Shown: positions 11,201-18,521, counted from the first letter of the stretch. The stretch is 48,954 bases of DNA from Candidatus Cloacimonadota bacterium (GCA_020532515.1 JAJBAY010000005.1:1-48954); one strand, 5' to 3'. A program made the numbers and translations. Notes: generated from the letters alone by a model not told the origin.

Positions 11201-12923
11201 GGAGGACGTGGATAATGACACCCTCACCCTCAGTTACAGCGGAAACACCGACGTGATCGTCTCTATCGATGGACTGTCGGTGACTTTCACGGCAACTCCA
11301 GATTGGCACGGCACGGAAAACCTCAGCTTCACAATCAGTGATGGTGTTTTGACCGCCGATGATAATGTAAATGTGATAGTGACCTCGGTCAACGATGCTC
11401 CGACTATTACTCTGCCAGACTCCTTCAGCTTTGAAGAAGACGGCTCGCTAACTGTCGATTTCAGCCAGTATGTGAACGATGTGGACGAAGATGAACTAAC
11501 CCTAAGCTACAGCGGAAACACAAAAGTGACAGTCTCCATCGACGGTTTGAGTGTCACCAACGGTGCGGTGGATGATGTCGATAAAGCTGAGCTAACTCGC
11601 AGCTACAGCAGAAACACGAATGTGAGCGTTTCTATTGACGGTTTGAGCGTCACTTTCGGTGCAACGGCAGATTGGCACGGCACAGAAACCATCACCTTCA
11701 CGATCAGCGACCCAGAACTCTCTGCCAGTGAAGAAGTGGAAGTGATGGTAACCCCCGTCAACGATGCTCCGACCATTGCTCTGCCAGACTCCTTCAGCTT
11801 TGAGGAAGACGGTTCACTAACAGTCGATTTCAGCTCCTACGTAGATGATGTGGACGAAGATGAGCTTACCCTCAGCTACAGCGGAAACACAAATGTGACA
11901 GTCACTATCGACGGCTTGAGCGTCAATTTCGGTGCAACGGCAGATTGGCACGGCACAGAAACCATCACCTTCAAGGTCAGCGACCCAGAACTCTCTGCCA
12001 GTGACCAAGTAGACGTGATGGTAACCCCCGTCAACGATGCCCCAACCATAGCTCTGCCAGACTCCTTCAGCTTTGAGGAAGACGGTTCACTAATAGTCGA
12101 TTTTAGTTCCTACGTGAACGATGTGGACGAAGATGAACTAACCCTCAGTTACAGCGGAAACACCAATGTGATCGTCTCTATCGACGGACTGTCGGTGACT
12201 TTCACGGCAACTCCGGATTGGCACGGCACGGAAAACCTCAGCTTCACAGTCAGTGATGGTCTTTTGACCGCCGATGACAACGTAAATGTGATCGTGACCT
12301 CGGTCATAGATCCTGCCGCCATCCTGGTAGCTCCGCTCAGCCTGGCCTATGGTGAGATCGAAATCGGCAGTACCGACATCAAGACCTTCACCATCACCAA
12401 CAACGGCGAAGCCACCCTCACCGGAAATATTACCACCCCCACGGGATATAGCGTAGCCGAAGCAGGACGTTCCCGCAGTGAATTCGGCATAGCCTCCGAA
12501 ACCGGAAAAGCAGAGCGCAATAGCCTCAGCTATTCCGTTGCGACTGGCGTTACCAAAACCTATAGCCTCAGCTTCACTCCCACCGAGGCCATCGCCTACA
12601 ACGGTGATGTAATAGTTACCAGCAATGACCCGGAAAACCTCACCACAAACATCTCTATCACCGGCATGGGGCAGATCGGATGGCTGGCCAATCCCGCCAT
12701 CTCCATCCTCTATGTGGATGCCGCTACCGACTATGTGAAAGTACAGTGGAATGCCATTCCTAACGCCAACTACTACCAGGTCTGGGGCAGCGAAGATCCT
12801 TACGGGACCTTCAGCTTCCTGGGCGAAACCACCGACGCTTACTGGAATGACATGGACCTCGGCCATGCGATGCGCTTCTATAAAGTAATCGCAGCGAGTG
12901 AATCCTACCTTATCACCAAATAA
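5247..12923 (+). CDS. secreted gingipain-type C25 protease fused to a peptidyl-arginine deiminase-like domain
   Basis: This is a 2558-aa exported multidomain enzyme. Signal peptide is residues 1-20 (ending SLFA). A C25-type propeptide (about 21-225) precedes a gingipain-like protease (about 233-565) with GHGS (His433) and ACVNG (Cys466). Their 33-residue spacing equals the His211/Cys244 spacing of RgpB. An Ig-like domain and two CARDB-like domains follow, then two FN3 domains (about 1053-1237). These are flanked by two copies of a GxGTSSTG...GQSVYTKAEL module (884-1051, 1239-1418). Residues 1530-1851 are a PF04371-type deiminase with WTRDYGPW (Asp1609), HID (His1726, Asp1728), Asn1788 and Cys1841. 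These match the PPAD catalytic set in order and nearly in spacing. As in PPAD, an Ig-like domain comes next (1852-1955). Four cadherin-like repeats (1958-2353), an ASH-like domain and an FN3-like end complete it. No sorting tail is present. The ATG at 5247 follows AGGAG. Substrate specificity is not known from sequence. Confidence 0.9.
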   Translation: MKRTLFLIALMMIMITSLFAERISLGSEGNSLQVLQSSTQETILQYKIQHFDTQEVQIQGSSWYHITLPNEGFTQDKGLPQLPVFNRSIIIDGRARMKLEIYDIEYTDIKLPIAPSKGVITRNIDPATIPYEFDSIYQGNSFYPEQIAALSEPYILRDFRGITIKTTPFAYRPSTGTLRVYTAYKVRVYGDGNDTLNTMTQSRDSISRDFAPLYENHFVNWQNQRYTPVSDSFGKLLVICHTNYMSTILPYVNWKIQKGIPTELVQWSTIGTTAAQLQTYIKNRYTADPTIAYVQLVGDAPQIPSLSSGGGGSDPSFSLVAGTDNYPDIFIGRFSAETTAQVTAQINKAIVYERDVTTSDTWLSKALGIASAEGGGSQGDNGESDIQHMNNIRTKLLNYGYSSVDQIYDPGASAATVTTNVNAGRGFMNYVGHGSDTSWSTTGFNNTNATNLTNGNKTPFIMDVACVNGNFVSMTCFAEAWLRNANGGAVAMYASSINQSWNSPMLAEDEVTILVTTEAKYTTGGLYYNGSCKMMDTYGNTTGSDGVNMFKTWHIFGDASLTARTKTPIAMAVTHPSNIISGTSSISVSTGVNNTLVAITYNNIIYGRGFTNSSGNATITLTSPPTGVLNYTITASAHNRVTYVGTIAQTVASGPWMEVTAANYDDANNDLPEYNESGYFDVTFKNSGTSAASNVFATLSCSTTGISITDAAHTISSLAAGASTVADNAYAISIANNVADGTLANFTITMTMSGSGPWTYNFSKTISAPELAFGDMTISDPTGNNNGKLDPGETATISIVLNNTGAAASLPGTGTLSCSTTGITIVNGSANFTAISAAGYTTLNFTVTAASSMSLGTLAAFVFNAAAGAYTATATQNVEVGAPMEIIIGSGSSTQSYPIDRYYTYSGHEAIYLANEIGTPGTIKSMAFNKASGTDVNTIEAVTVYMKNTTATSLATGNYSTTGYTQVYSGTWPNTATSGWMEVDLNTQFAYDGSNLSILTIKGNQAWISNYPMWSYTTASANRARQNSNDNSQPTSLTASRNLPNLKLKLFPAVGMLYPPQNLTAEASHASVTLTWQTPFSGTPTGYKIYRNNTALTTVTTLTYRDTAVTDGTTYSYKVSALYGSDESDPTAVVTATPNMYPPTNLVATGSNNVVQLTWTAATGREAEDTLELGTKNRAISSYKIYRNGTAHTTVSGTSYNDTAVTNGTAYSYYVTTLYTNPAGESAASNTATATPNMLTEVVIGTGTSSTGNYDACPISVWYQSLHGQSVYTKAELNALGVVGPININQLGFNVTGLPAQAMPNYVVRMGHTTATNAASWISTGLTQVWSSASYQPATTGWNMYTLSTPFLWNGTDNIVIDTGFGLIGGYDASGSTQYSTVTSGYRFGRSDTVDQTNLFTGTETSTYRPNVKLSLLAIATGPAIAVNPASISETAQTGNSTTATLTISNTGSAALTWSTPSSFAAWGSVTPLSGTIAAGGNTVLTLTLNAAALTPNTYNANLVISSNAQNTPSLTVPVTFTVNAVVVPSDIRFIAEWEPATGVIIAYASGFGLPYNMIADLSNRGQVYVLGTSGSQSTATSQLSSNGVNMSNVSYIVRNGVDTYWTRDYGPWSIFDANGEMSIVDFRYNRNRTYDNAVNAILDDQFGFNYSYMPLVATGGNVMTDGQGKMMSTTLIQTENDGIQNSQVTEYNYTMPQINDLVEQYLGVTDYFMYADPLSNSNIDHIDCHAKLLDVDKVMIARAPSGSANYTALEATAALWQSKTSSYGTPYQIFRVNQSSANEPYANSFIFNNKIYVPQWNSTPSSYDTAAIAAYQAAMPGYTVQGYYNSSWLSDDAVHCRVNTIYDEQMISLRHVPLTSAPANSNITVTVEITHSNPLNPSSTYVAYRHSTTGQWQNVLLTYVNGKTWTAQIPTPALGQTLYYHILATDTTARFAGMPLCGASDPFKILINIPGANTAPTIALPNSFSFEEDGSLVVDFSQYVEDVDNDTLTLSYSGNTDVIVSIDGLSVTFTATPDWHGTENLSFTISDGVLTADDNVNVIVTSVNDAPTITLPDSFSFEEDGSLTVDFSQYVNDVDEDELTLSYSGNTKVTVSIDGLSVTNGAVDDVDKAELTRSYSRNTNVSVSIDGLSVTFGATADWHGTETITFTISDPELSASEEVEVMVTPVNDAPTIALPDSFSFEEDGSLTVDFSSYVDDVDEDELTLSYSGNTNVTVTIDGLSVNFGATADWHGTETITFKVSDPELSASDQVDVMVTPVNDAPTIALPDSFSFEEDGSLIVDFSSYVNDVDEDELTLSYSGNTNVIVSIDGLSVTFTATPDWHGTENLSFTVSDGLLTADDNVNVIVTSVIDPAAILVAPLSLAYGEIEIGSTDIKTFTITNNGEATLTGNITTPTGYSVAEAGRSRSEFGIASETGKAERNSLSYSVATGVTKTYSLSFTPTEAIAYNGDVIVTSNDPENLTTNISITGMGQIGWLANPAISILYVDAATDYVKVQWNAIPNANYYQVWGSEDPYGTFSFLGETTDAYWNDMDLGHAMRFYKVIAASESYLITK
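11118..12305 (+). repeat. four tandem cadherin-like repeats inside the protease-deiminase gene
   Basis: Units begin at 11118, 11391, 11760 and 12033. Units 1, 3 and 4 are exactly 273 bases (91 aa). Unit 2 is 369 bases because a 96-base segment is duplicated in it. Each unit starts N-(D/T)-APTI and carries SFSFEEDGSL, DVD, LTLSYSGNT and DWHGTE. Units 1 and 4 share one version of the second half (TADDNVNVIVTSV). Units 2 and 3 share another (SDPELSAS, VMVTPV). The Asp-rich DVDxD loops suggest calcium binding, as in cadherin/VCBS-type domains. Confidence 0.9.
11475..11666 (+). repeat. 96-bp in-frame tandem duplication within repeat unit 2
   Basis: Bases 11475-11570 and 11571-11666 encode two aligned 32-residue copies (NDVDEDELTLSYSGNT against DDVDKAELTRSYSRNT, each followed by VSIDGLSVT). 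The second copy has diverged, including loss of acidic residues in the putative calcium loop. The event is therefore not brand new. Confidence 0.85.
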
Positions 12924-12942
12924 ACAATAGCAACAACTGCAA

Positions 12943-12977
12943 ACAAGCCCGGCCGCAAGGTCGGGCTTGTTGTTTGT
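12943..12977 (+). terminator. Rho-independent terminator after the protease-deiminase gene
   Basis: ACAAGCCCG (12943-12951) pairs perfectly with CGGGCTTGT (12962-12970). An inner CC-GCAA-GG extends the stem to a GNRA-type loop, and TGTTTG follows. It begins 20 bases after the stop codon. Confidence 0.85.
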
Positions 12978-13163
12978 CCCCCAAGCCATAGAGAAAGATC
13001 TGGTTCTCGAGTGGACTTTAACTATGGCCCTACACAGCAATAAAGGCGAAAACCCAAGTGGATCTACTCCTATATCACGACGATATCAATCTCCATTCCC
13101 TGCTAGGAGGCCTTTGCCAGCAGACTGCAACGCAACAATTTATATATTATTTAATTATATATC

Positions 13164-13197
13164 TTGACAAATAATCGTTAAGTGTACGAGCTATATT
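13164..13197 (+). promoter_or_regulatory. candidate promoter region of the subtilase gene
   Basis: TTGACA at 13164-13169 lies in a very AT-rich stretch, followed by TATATT at 13192-13197. The 22-base spacing is not canonical. Either the -10 is a weak one at 15-17 bases or this is another kind of element. Confidence 0.3.
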
Positions 13198-13256
13198 CAA
13201 AGTAAAATTATCTGGAAATCATACAATAAAAGTATATATAAGATAAGGAGTCAATT

Positions 13257-16200
13257 GTGAAGAAGAATTGCTTAGTTCTGGCCTCTGTGATAATCATGTT
13301 AATGATCGCTAATCTGTTTGCCGTAGTAAGTCGCGGAGAACGCCCTTATATTGATATTTATCAAGTGCCGGATAGCGCCATTGTTCCTGGCCTGATTCGG
13401 GTAAAGCTGAGCGAAAACTACTCTCACATCAGCCTCAGCACCCGCACTCTGGATGGGCAGCTAAAGCGTAGCGGGGAAACTGAATGGGATGCCCTGTGCA
13501 CGCAATATGGCGTAAGCAAGATAAATCTTCTCTTTGACTCCCCAGCCCTCGCTACCAGGTATACGGACAGGCATCGCGAATGGGGCTTTGACCGCTGGCT
13601 GGAACTTGAGATAGATAGCAAAGCCAATATCAGAGATATCGTGATGGAATATCGCAAGCTGGGTGATATTGTCGAATTTGCCGAGCCTGAATACAAGAAA
13701 GTACTATATGCCGATCCCAATGGCTTTGTTCCAATTAGCTTGGAAGAGCTTCAGCGCTGGTCTGGTAACGACCCACGCCTGGGTGAGCAGTGGCATTACA
13801 ACAACACCGGACAGCAAGCCGGCACCGCTGGCAAAGATATCAGCCTCTTTGATGCCTGGAATATAGAGAAAGGCCATCAGGATGTGATAGTAGCGGTTAT
13901 TGACGGAGGTATCCAGATCAATCATCCGGATTTGGCAGCCAATATCTGGTCTGGGGTGGGTTACAACTTTGTGACCAATTCATCCACCATCACTGCAGAT
14001 GACCATGGCACCCACGTGGCAGGCACTATAGCCGCTGTGAACAACAACGGTGCAGGTGTAGCCGGCATTGCTGGCGGCTCTTCTCCCACCAGAGGAATCA
14101 GCCTGATGTCTTGCCAAGTGTTTGCAGGCAATTCCGGAAGCGGCTTTGATGTAGCTCCAGTATGGGCAGCTGACCACGGTGCAGCGATCTCACAGAACAG
14201 TTGGGGATATCAGAATGTAAACGTCTTCAATCAGACAGACCTCGATGCCATAGATTACTTTAATTTGCATGGTGGGGGAACTGTGCTAAACGGTGGTCTC
14301 ACCATCTTTGCAGCAGGCAACGACAACGCTGAAGGAAATTGGTATCCGGGCTGCTATAGTGGTGCTATGGCTGTAGCCGCAACAAACAACAAAGACATTC
14401 GCTCCTCTTATTCAAATTATGGCATCTGGGTAGAGATCTCTGCGCCAGGAGGCGAAACGGCCTATGCAAATGATCCCAAGGGTGTGCTTAGCACGATTTC
14501 CGGCAATTCTTATGCCTTTTACCAAGGCACCTCAATGGCCTGTCCCCATGTTTCGGGTGTGGCAGCCCTGGTACTGTCTTATGCACATCGAAACGGAGTG
14601 GCTTTTACCAATACCGAATTGCGCAACCTTCTTAAAAGCACCACCGACGATCATTATGCTGTAAATCCATCTTACATAGGCAAGCTCGGAACAGGGAGAT
14701 TGAATGCTCACGCTGCTTTGTTGGCAGTGAATCCTTCCCTGCCCTCGGTTTCCATCACCACTCCTTCCAACAGCAGTGTACACGATCTTGGTGCTACCAT
14801 CGCAATTAATGCTACAGCCACCGATAGCGATGGCAGCATTACCAGCGTGGCTTTCTATGTAGATGATATATTGAAGTTTACAGATTACAGCGCCCCCTAT
14901 AGCTGGAATTGGAATACCACTTCCTTCAGTGCTGGCGTTCACACTATCAAGGCCATAGCTACAGACAACGATGCCAATACAGCCGTTCACAGCATTTCCA
15001 TCAGACTGGACGCTCCTGCTGATGAAGGTTTTGAAAGCGGCAATTTCTCAGCCTATCCTTGGCTGAATAGTAGCCCCATACCCTGGACCGTGCAGAACAG
15101 CGAGAAATATTCGGGAACCTATGCCGCCAAATCCGGAGCAATAAGTGATAATGCTCAGACCGATCTCAGTGTTACTCTTTATGTAAGTCAAGCGGGCAAT
15201 ATCAGCTTCTACCAGAAGGTTTCTTCAGAGAACAACTACGACAAGCTCTTTTTCCTGATCGACAATGTTTCGCAGGGTGAATGGTCTGGAGCGGGAAACT
15301 GGAGCTATCAAAGCTATCAGGTAAATCCTGGTAATCATACCTTTACCTGGCGCTATGCAAAGGATAGAAACACGATAGGCGGCTCCGACTGCGCCTGGAT
15401 CGATCACATAGTATTTCCTCCTTTGGGAGTCTTTTATGCGCCGCCACAAAACCTAAGCGCTACGCCTGCTGATGGCTCCATCACCTTGAATTGGGATGCC
15501 ACTGGCGACACAGGCGTGCAAAATTACAAGGTTTATCGTAACGGCAACCTGCTTCAGACAACTCCTAATCTTAGCTATCAAGACCTTGCTGTTACCAATG
15601 GTAATACCTATTCCTACTACGTGATTGCCGTTTATGCAGGTGGAGAATCTGAACCCACTCCGACGGCTAATGTGATTGCCGGAGCTGTGCTTGATGCCAT
15701 CCTTGGCACTGGAACTAGCACCACTGGAATCAACCCGATCAATATCTACTACAAATCATCACACGGGCAATCCGTATATACCAAAGCTGAGCTCAACGCT
15801 GCTGGCATTTCCGGACCCATCTATATCACTCAGCTCGGCTTCAATGTTGCCACCGCACCACTCTACAACCTGCCCAATTTCATCGTGCGAATGAAGCACA
15901 CCAGCGCCACAAATGTATTAAGCTGGCAAAATGCTACCGGCATGGAGACTGTTTATAGTACCACCTCCTATGTCCCTCAAACGGGATGGGATATGCTTAC
16001 CCTTAGCAGTCCCTTCCTCTGGAATGGGATGGATAACATTGTGGTGGATACTGCGTTTGGCATTGCCGACAATTGGAATAATTCAGGTACAGTATATTAC
16101 TCTACCAGCACCTATGGCTACAGGTATATAAGATCGGACAACGCTAATCAAACCAATATCTTTAGCGGTGGAGATGTCAACAATAACAGACCCAACCTAA

Positions 16201-17765
16201 AGCTAGTCTTTGCCCCTCCTCCCGAAATCACCGTCCCCTTCGTAGATGGCTTTGAAAGTGGCGCTGACGACTGGGCTATCGTAAATGGTACTCAGGTCAA
16301 TAAATGGCACTGGGGTACAGCTACCGCCAATACCGGTACCCACAGCCTCTACATCAGCAAGGATGGAGGAACCAGCAACAGTTACGACGAAACCAAAGCC
16401 TCCCTCAGCCATTTCTACACCAATGTCAGCTTCCCCGCTGGCACGGAAGATTTCTACCTGCGCTTCAATTGGAAAGCCAATGGACAAGATGCTGCAAACG
16501 ACTATCTACAGGTCTATCTTACCGAAACTTCCATCACACCTTCAGCCGGAACAGAATTAACCACTGGAGCGCTGATATCCGGAGCTTTATCGAACTCAAA
16601 CGATTGGCAAAACTTCAGCATCCAGCTTCCTGCCAATCTTGCCGGAAGCACCAAACGTCTGATCTTCTCCTGGAAGAATAACAGCAGCACTGGAACCCAA
16701 GCCCCTGCAGCCATCGACAACATTCGCATTGTGGAAGCCGAGCAGCAGGATATCGCAGTAGTCGTTGGCACAGAGAGCGAGATAGAGCTGCCAGAGCTTA
16801 CCCTCCCTGATAACACTACCATCAATGCCTCGGTAATTATCAACGGTGTGAGTGGTTCTACTGTGGATTACTGGGCTGGCTATAACTCTGTGGGAAGCAA
16901 CCTCAACAATGCCGGTCTGGATATCAGGCTGATCGTGGATAGCTTTTCCGGATCCGAACTGATTGTTAATATTAACCACAATCTTGGCTTTATCCCACCC
17001 ACTATCGCTTACAGCTTTGGCGGGGGAGCTTGGAATATGCTCACCAATCCCGGTACCTGGACTGAGAATGATGCAGATTTGAACATCACAGTAGATCCAC
17101 AGAGATCCAGTGAACTCATCATTGTCTTTTCAGATAGCGAGGAAAACACCCTGCCCGTTACCCTGTCTTCCTTCACTGCTGTCCATACCGGCCAGGGCTA
17201 TGTCCGCGTGGATTGGGCTACAGCCTCTGAAACAGCCGTGCTGGGATATTACATCCTGCGCTCAAATAGCGCCGAGCTCACGGAAGCAGTGGCGGTTTCT
17301 TCGCTCATCGCGGCAGCCAATGCCTCAAATGGCGCCTACTACAGCTTCCGCGATAAGAGCTTCACGGAAAGTAGCACTTACTACTATTGGCTGAGTAATC
17401 TCGATTTCAATGGAATTGAAGGATTCTTCGGCCCTCTTGCCGTACATATAGACAATATGGGAGGCGGTTCTGAACCTATAGTTCCCCTGCTTACAGAAGC
17501 TCTGGGCAATTACCCCAATCCCTTCAACCCCGTTACCAATCTGCGTTATGCCCTGGCCAAAGCCGGCGAAGTGAATGTGCAGATCTACAACAACCGCGGA
17601 CAGCTCGTGCGCACACTTTCGCAGCAGCACTCTCAGCCTGGCTATTTTAGCCTGATCTTCGATGGCAAAGACGCCGCCGGACTTGGGCTGAGTAGCGGCG
17701 TGTATTTCTATCGCACCCGGATCGGCGAATACTCCGCCACCAACCGTATGTTACTGCTCAAATAA
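13257..17765 (+). CDS. secreted subtilisin-family (S8) serine protease with Ig, FN3 and FlgD-like sorting tail
   Basis: This is a 1502-aa exported protease. It has a signal peptide (1-22, ending ANLFA) and a prodomain (about 25-180). The S8 catalytic domain has Asp216 (AVIDGG), His250 (DDHGTHVAGT), oxyanion Asn355 (AAGND) and Ser426 (GTSMACPHVSG). A bacterial Ig domain follows (about 498-590), then a jelly-roll/MAM-like segment (594-725, opening EGFESGNF) and an FN3 domain (about 727-810). Next come the GxGTSTTG...GQSVYTKAEL module shared with the preceding gene (813-986) and a second jelly-roll (DGFESGADDW, about 995-1165). The LPVTLSSFTA pre-tail module (1299-1400) leads to the sorting tail with YPNPFNPVT at 1419-1427 and a final MLLLK. 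The GTG start at 13257 has AAGGAG six bases upstream. It sits between terminators and appears monocistronic. It probably acts at the cell surface or outside the cell; the substrate is unknown. Confidence 0.93.
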   Translation: MKKNCLVLASVIIMLMIANLFAVVSRGERPYIDIYQVPDSAIVPGLIRVKLSENYSHISLSTRTLDGQLKRSGETEWDALCTQYGVSKINLLFDSPALATRYTDRHREWGFDRWLELEIDSKANIRDIVMEYRKLGDIVEFAEPEYKKVLYADPNGFVPISLEELQRWSGNDPRLGEQWHYNNTGQQAGTAGKDISLFDAWNIEKGHQDVIVAVIDGGIQINHPDLAANIWSGVGYNFVTNSSTITADDHGTHVAGTIAAVNNNGAGVAGIAGGSSPTRGISLMSCQVFAGNSGSGFDVAPVWAADHGAAISQNSWGYQNVNVFNQTDLDAIDYFNLHGGGTVLNGGLTIFAAGNDNAEGNWYPGCYSGAMAVAATNNKDIRSSYSNYGIWVEISAPGGETAYANDPKGVLSTISGNSYAFYQGTSMACPHVSGVAALVLSYAHRNGVAFTNTELRNLLKSTTDDHYAVNPSYIGKLGTGRLNAHAALLAVNPSLPSVSITTPSNSSVHDLGATIAINATATDSDGSITSVAFYVDDILKFTDYSAPYSWNWNTTSFSAGVHTIKAIATDNDANTAVHSISIRLDAPADEGFESGNFSAYPWLNSSPIPWTVQNSEKYSGTYAAKSGAISDNAQTDLSVTLYVSQAGNISFYQKVSSENNYDKLFFLIDNVSQGEWSGAGNWSYQSYQVNPGNHTFTWRYAKDRNTIGGSDCAWIDHIVFPPLGVFYAPPQNLSATPADGSITLNWDATGDTGVQNYKVYRNGNLLQTTPNLSYQDLAVTNGNTYSYYVIAVYAGGESEPTPTANVIAGAVLDAILGTGTSTTGINPINIYYKSSHGQSVYTKAELNAAGISGPIYITQLGFNVATAPLYNLPNFIVRMKHTSATNVLSWQNATGMETVYSTTSYVPQTGWDMLTLSSPFLWNGMDNIVVDTAFGIADNWNNSGTVYYSTSTYGYRYIRSDNANQTNIFSGGDVNNNRPNLKLVFAPPPEITVPFVDGFESGADDWAIVNGTQVNKWHWGTATANTGTHSLYISKDGGTSNSYDETKASLSHFYTNVSFPAGTEDFYLRFNWKANGQDAANDYLQVYLTETSITPSAGTELTTGALISGALSNSNDWQNFSIQLPANLAGSTKRLIFSWKNNSSTGTQAPAAIDNIRIVEAEQQDIAVVVGTESEIELPELTLPDNTTINASVIINGVSGSTVDYWAGYNSVGSNLNNAGLDIRLIVDSFSGSELIVNINHNLGFIPPTIAYSFGGGAWNMLTNPGTWTENDADLNITVDPQRSSELIIVFSDSEENTLPVTLSSFTAVHTGQGYVRVDWATASETAVLGYYILRSNSAELTEAVAVSSLIAAANASNGAYYSFRDKSFTESSTYYYWLSNLDFNGIEGFFGPLAVHIDNMGGGSEPIVPLLTEALGNYPNPFNPVTNLRYALAKAGEVNVQIYNNRGQLVRTLSQQHSQPGYFSLIFDGKDAAGLGLSSGVYFYRTRIGEYSATNRMLLLK

Positions 17766-17808
17766 CTCTCGTAGGGGCGGTCTGGGTACCGTCTCAAACC
17801 TAATAAAT

Positions 17809-17837
17809 AAGGCGGATTTAGTTCCGCCTTTTGTTTG
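17809..17837 (+). terminator. Rho-independent terminator after the subtilase gene
   Basis: AAGGCGGA (17809-17816) pairs with TCCGCCTT (17823-17830) around a six-base loop, followed by TTGTTTG. It lies 44 bases after the stop codon. Confidence 0.85.
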
Positions 17838-17953
17838 CCCAAAGCACTTTATCACAGCTCAGCCCCCAAACCCGTCTAAAGAGCTTGTGCAAAATGCCGA
17901 ATCTACCACAAGTTTACCCCAATAGCTGATAAGAAAAAAGGACTATCAAACGC

Positions 17954-18013
17954 CACGCCTTGGCGTGCTTCTGGATTGGATGCGTCTCGCGTCCAACAAG
18001 GCCACCGGCCTTG
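17954..18013. repeat. double-hairpin intergenic element, diverged copy
   Basis: Three stems lie in a row. CACGCC/GGCGTG is at 17954-17967. TTGGATGCG/CGCGTCCAA is at 17976-17996 and CAAGGCC/GGCCTTG at 17997-18013. The last two abut and match the elements at 29101, 29358 and 29615, with paired base changes that keep the stems. Confidence 0.75.
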
Positions 18014-18112
18014 ATAAAAGCCGAGCCAACTTGAAAAAAGAAGCAGACTTGAAAAAAGCTAAGCAAACTTGATAAGAGGAGCAGACTTGATAAAAGGGCA
18101 AACTTGATATAA
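18010..18112. repeat. six CTTGA(T/A)AA iterons
   Basis: CTTGATAAAA-like words start at 18010, 18030, 18048, 18068, 18086 and 18103, at 17-20-base spacing, separated by purine-rich linkers (AGCAGA, AGCAAA). Two such words also follow each hairpin pair in the 29.1-29.7 kb repeats. Confidence 0.7.
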
Positions 18113-18245
18113 ATGGGTCACCTACCATGCCCTGCAGACAGGACATCTACAATCCAGCCACTCCTCCCTTCGAATCCAGTAGCCATCATACCCTTTATCC
18201 GTGTCAATCCGTCCAATCCGCCCGATCTGTGTTCTCTTGATCCAC

Positions 18246-18288
18246 AGCGATGTCGGCGGAACAGAAGTCCGCCACTACCATAAAACCA
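18246..18288. repeat. interspersed palindromic repeat, copy 2 (GGCGGAAC family)
   Basis: AGCGATGTCGGCGGAACAGA, then AGTCCGCCACTACC and ATAAAACC, nearly identical to 5098-5146. Confidence 0.7.
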
Positions 18289-18493
18289 AGCTCCAAAAAC
18301 CCAGAACTAAGCACAGTCTCTAGCTAAGCTCCTGCTTGTAGTTCCCGTCAGAAATAGTAAGGAAAGCTGCTAAACAGGAAATAGATTTGCAAGATCGCTG
18401 TTTATAGTGCCCCGCAAACCGTCTGACAGCAAGGCAACGAGAGAATGTGGAAATATTTCCACTCACAATATCAGATTTTAAGGTTAAAATGAC

Positions 18494-18521
18494 TTGACAA
18501 GAAATCTACCTGTCATTAAAT
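18494..18521 (+). promoter_or_regulatory. candidate promoter TTGACA-N16-TTAAAT
   Basis: TTGACA at 18494-18499 is followed after 16 bases by TTAAAT (18516-18521), about 120 bases upstream of the adhesin start. It implies a leader of roughly 115 bases. Confidence 0.35.

Larger units (their letters stand above)
12924..13256. other. intergenic region between the two protease genes
   Basis: These 333 bases hold a strong terminator at the left. At the right is an AT-rich stretch with TTGACA at 13164-13169 and TATATT at 13192, spaced 22 bases apart and so too far for a classic promoter. An open frame at 12967-13167 has no coding character. Confidence 0.55.

Noticed and set aside
12138-13040. Long open frame on the minus strand, opposite the cadherin-like repeats
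   Set aside because: It is the mirror of the repeat-rich plus-strand gene. Its product is a repetitive shadow, and it runs into the terminator region without its own start signals.
18160-18185. TTCGAATCC word considered as a tRNA T-loop
   Set aside because: The flanking bases do not form a T-stem, and no acceptor or anticodon stem can be drawn around it.
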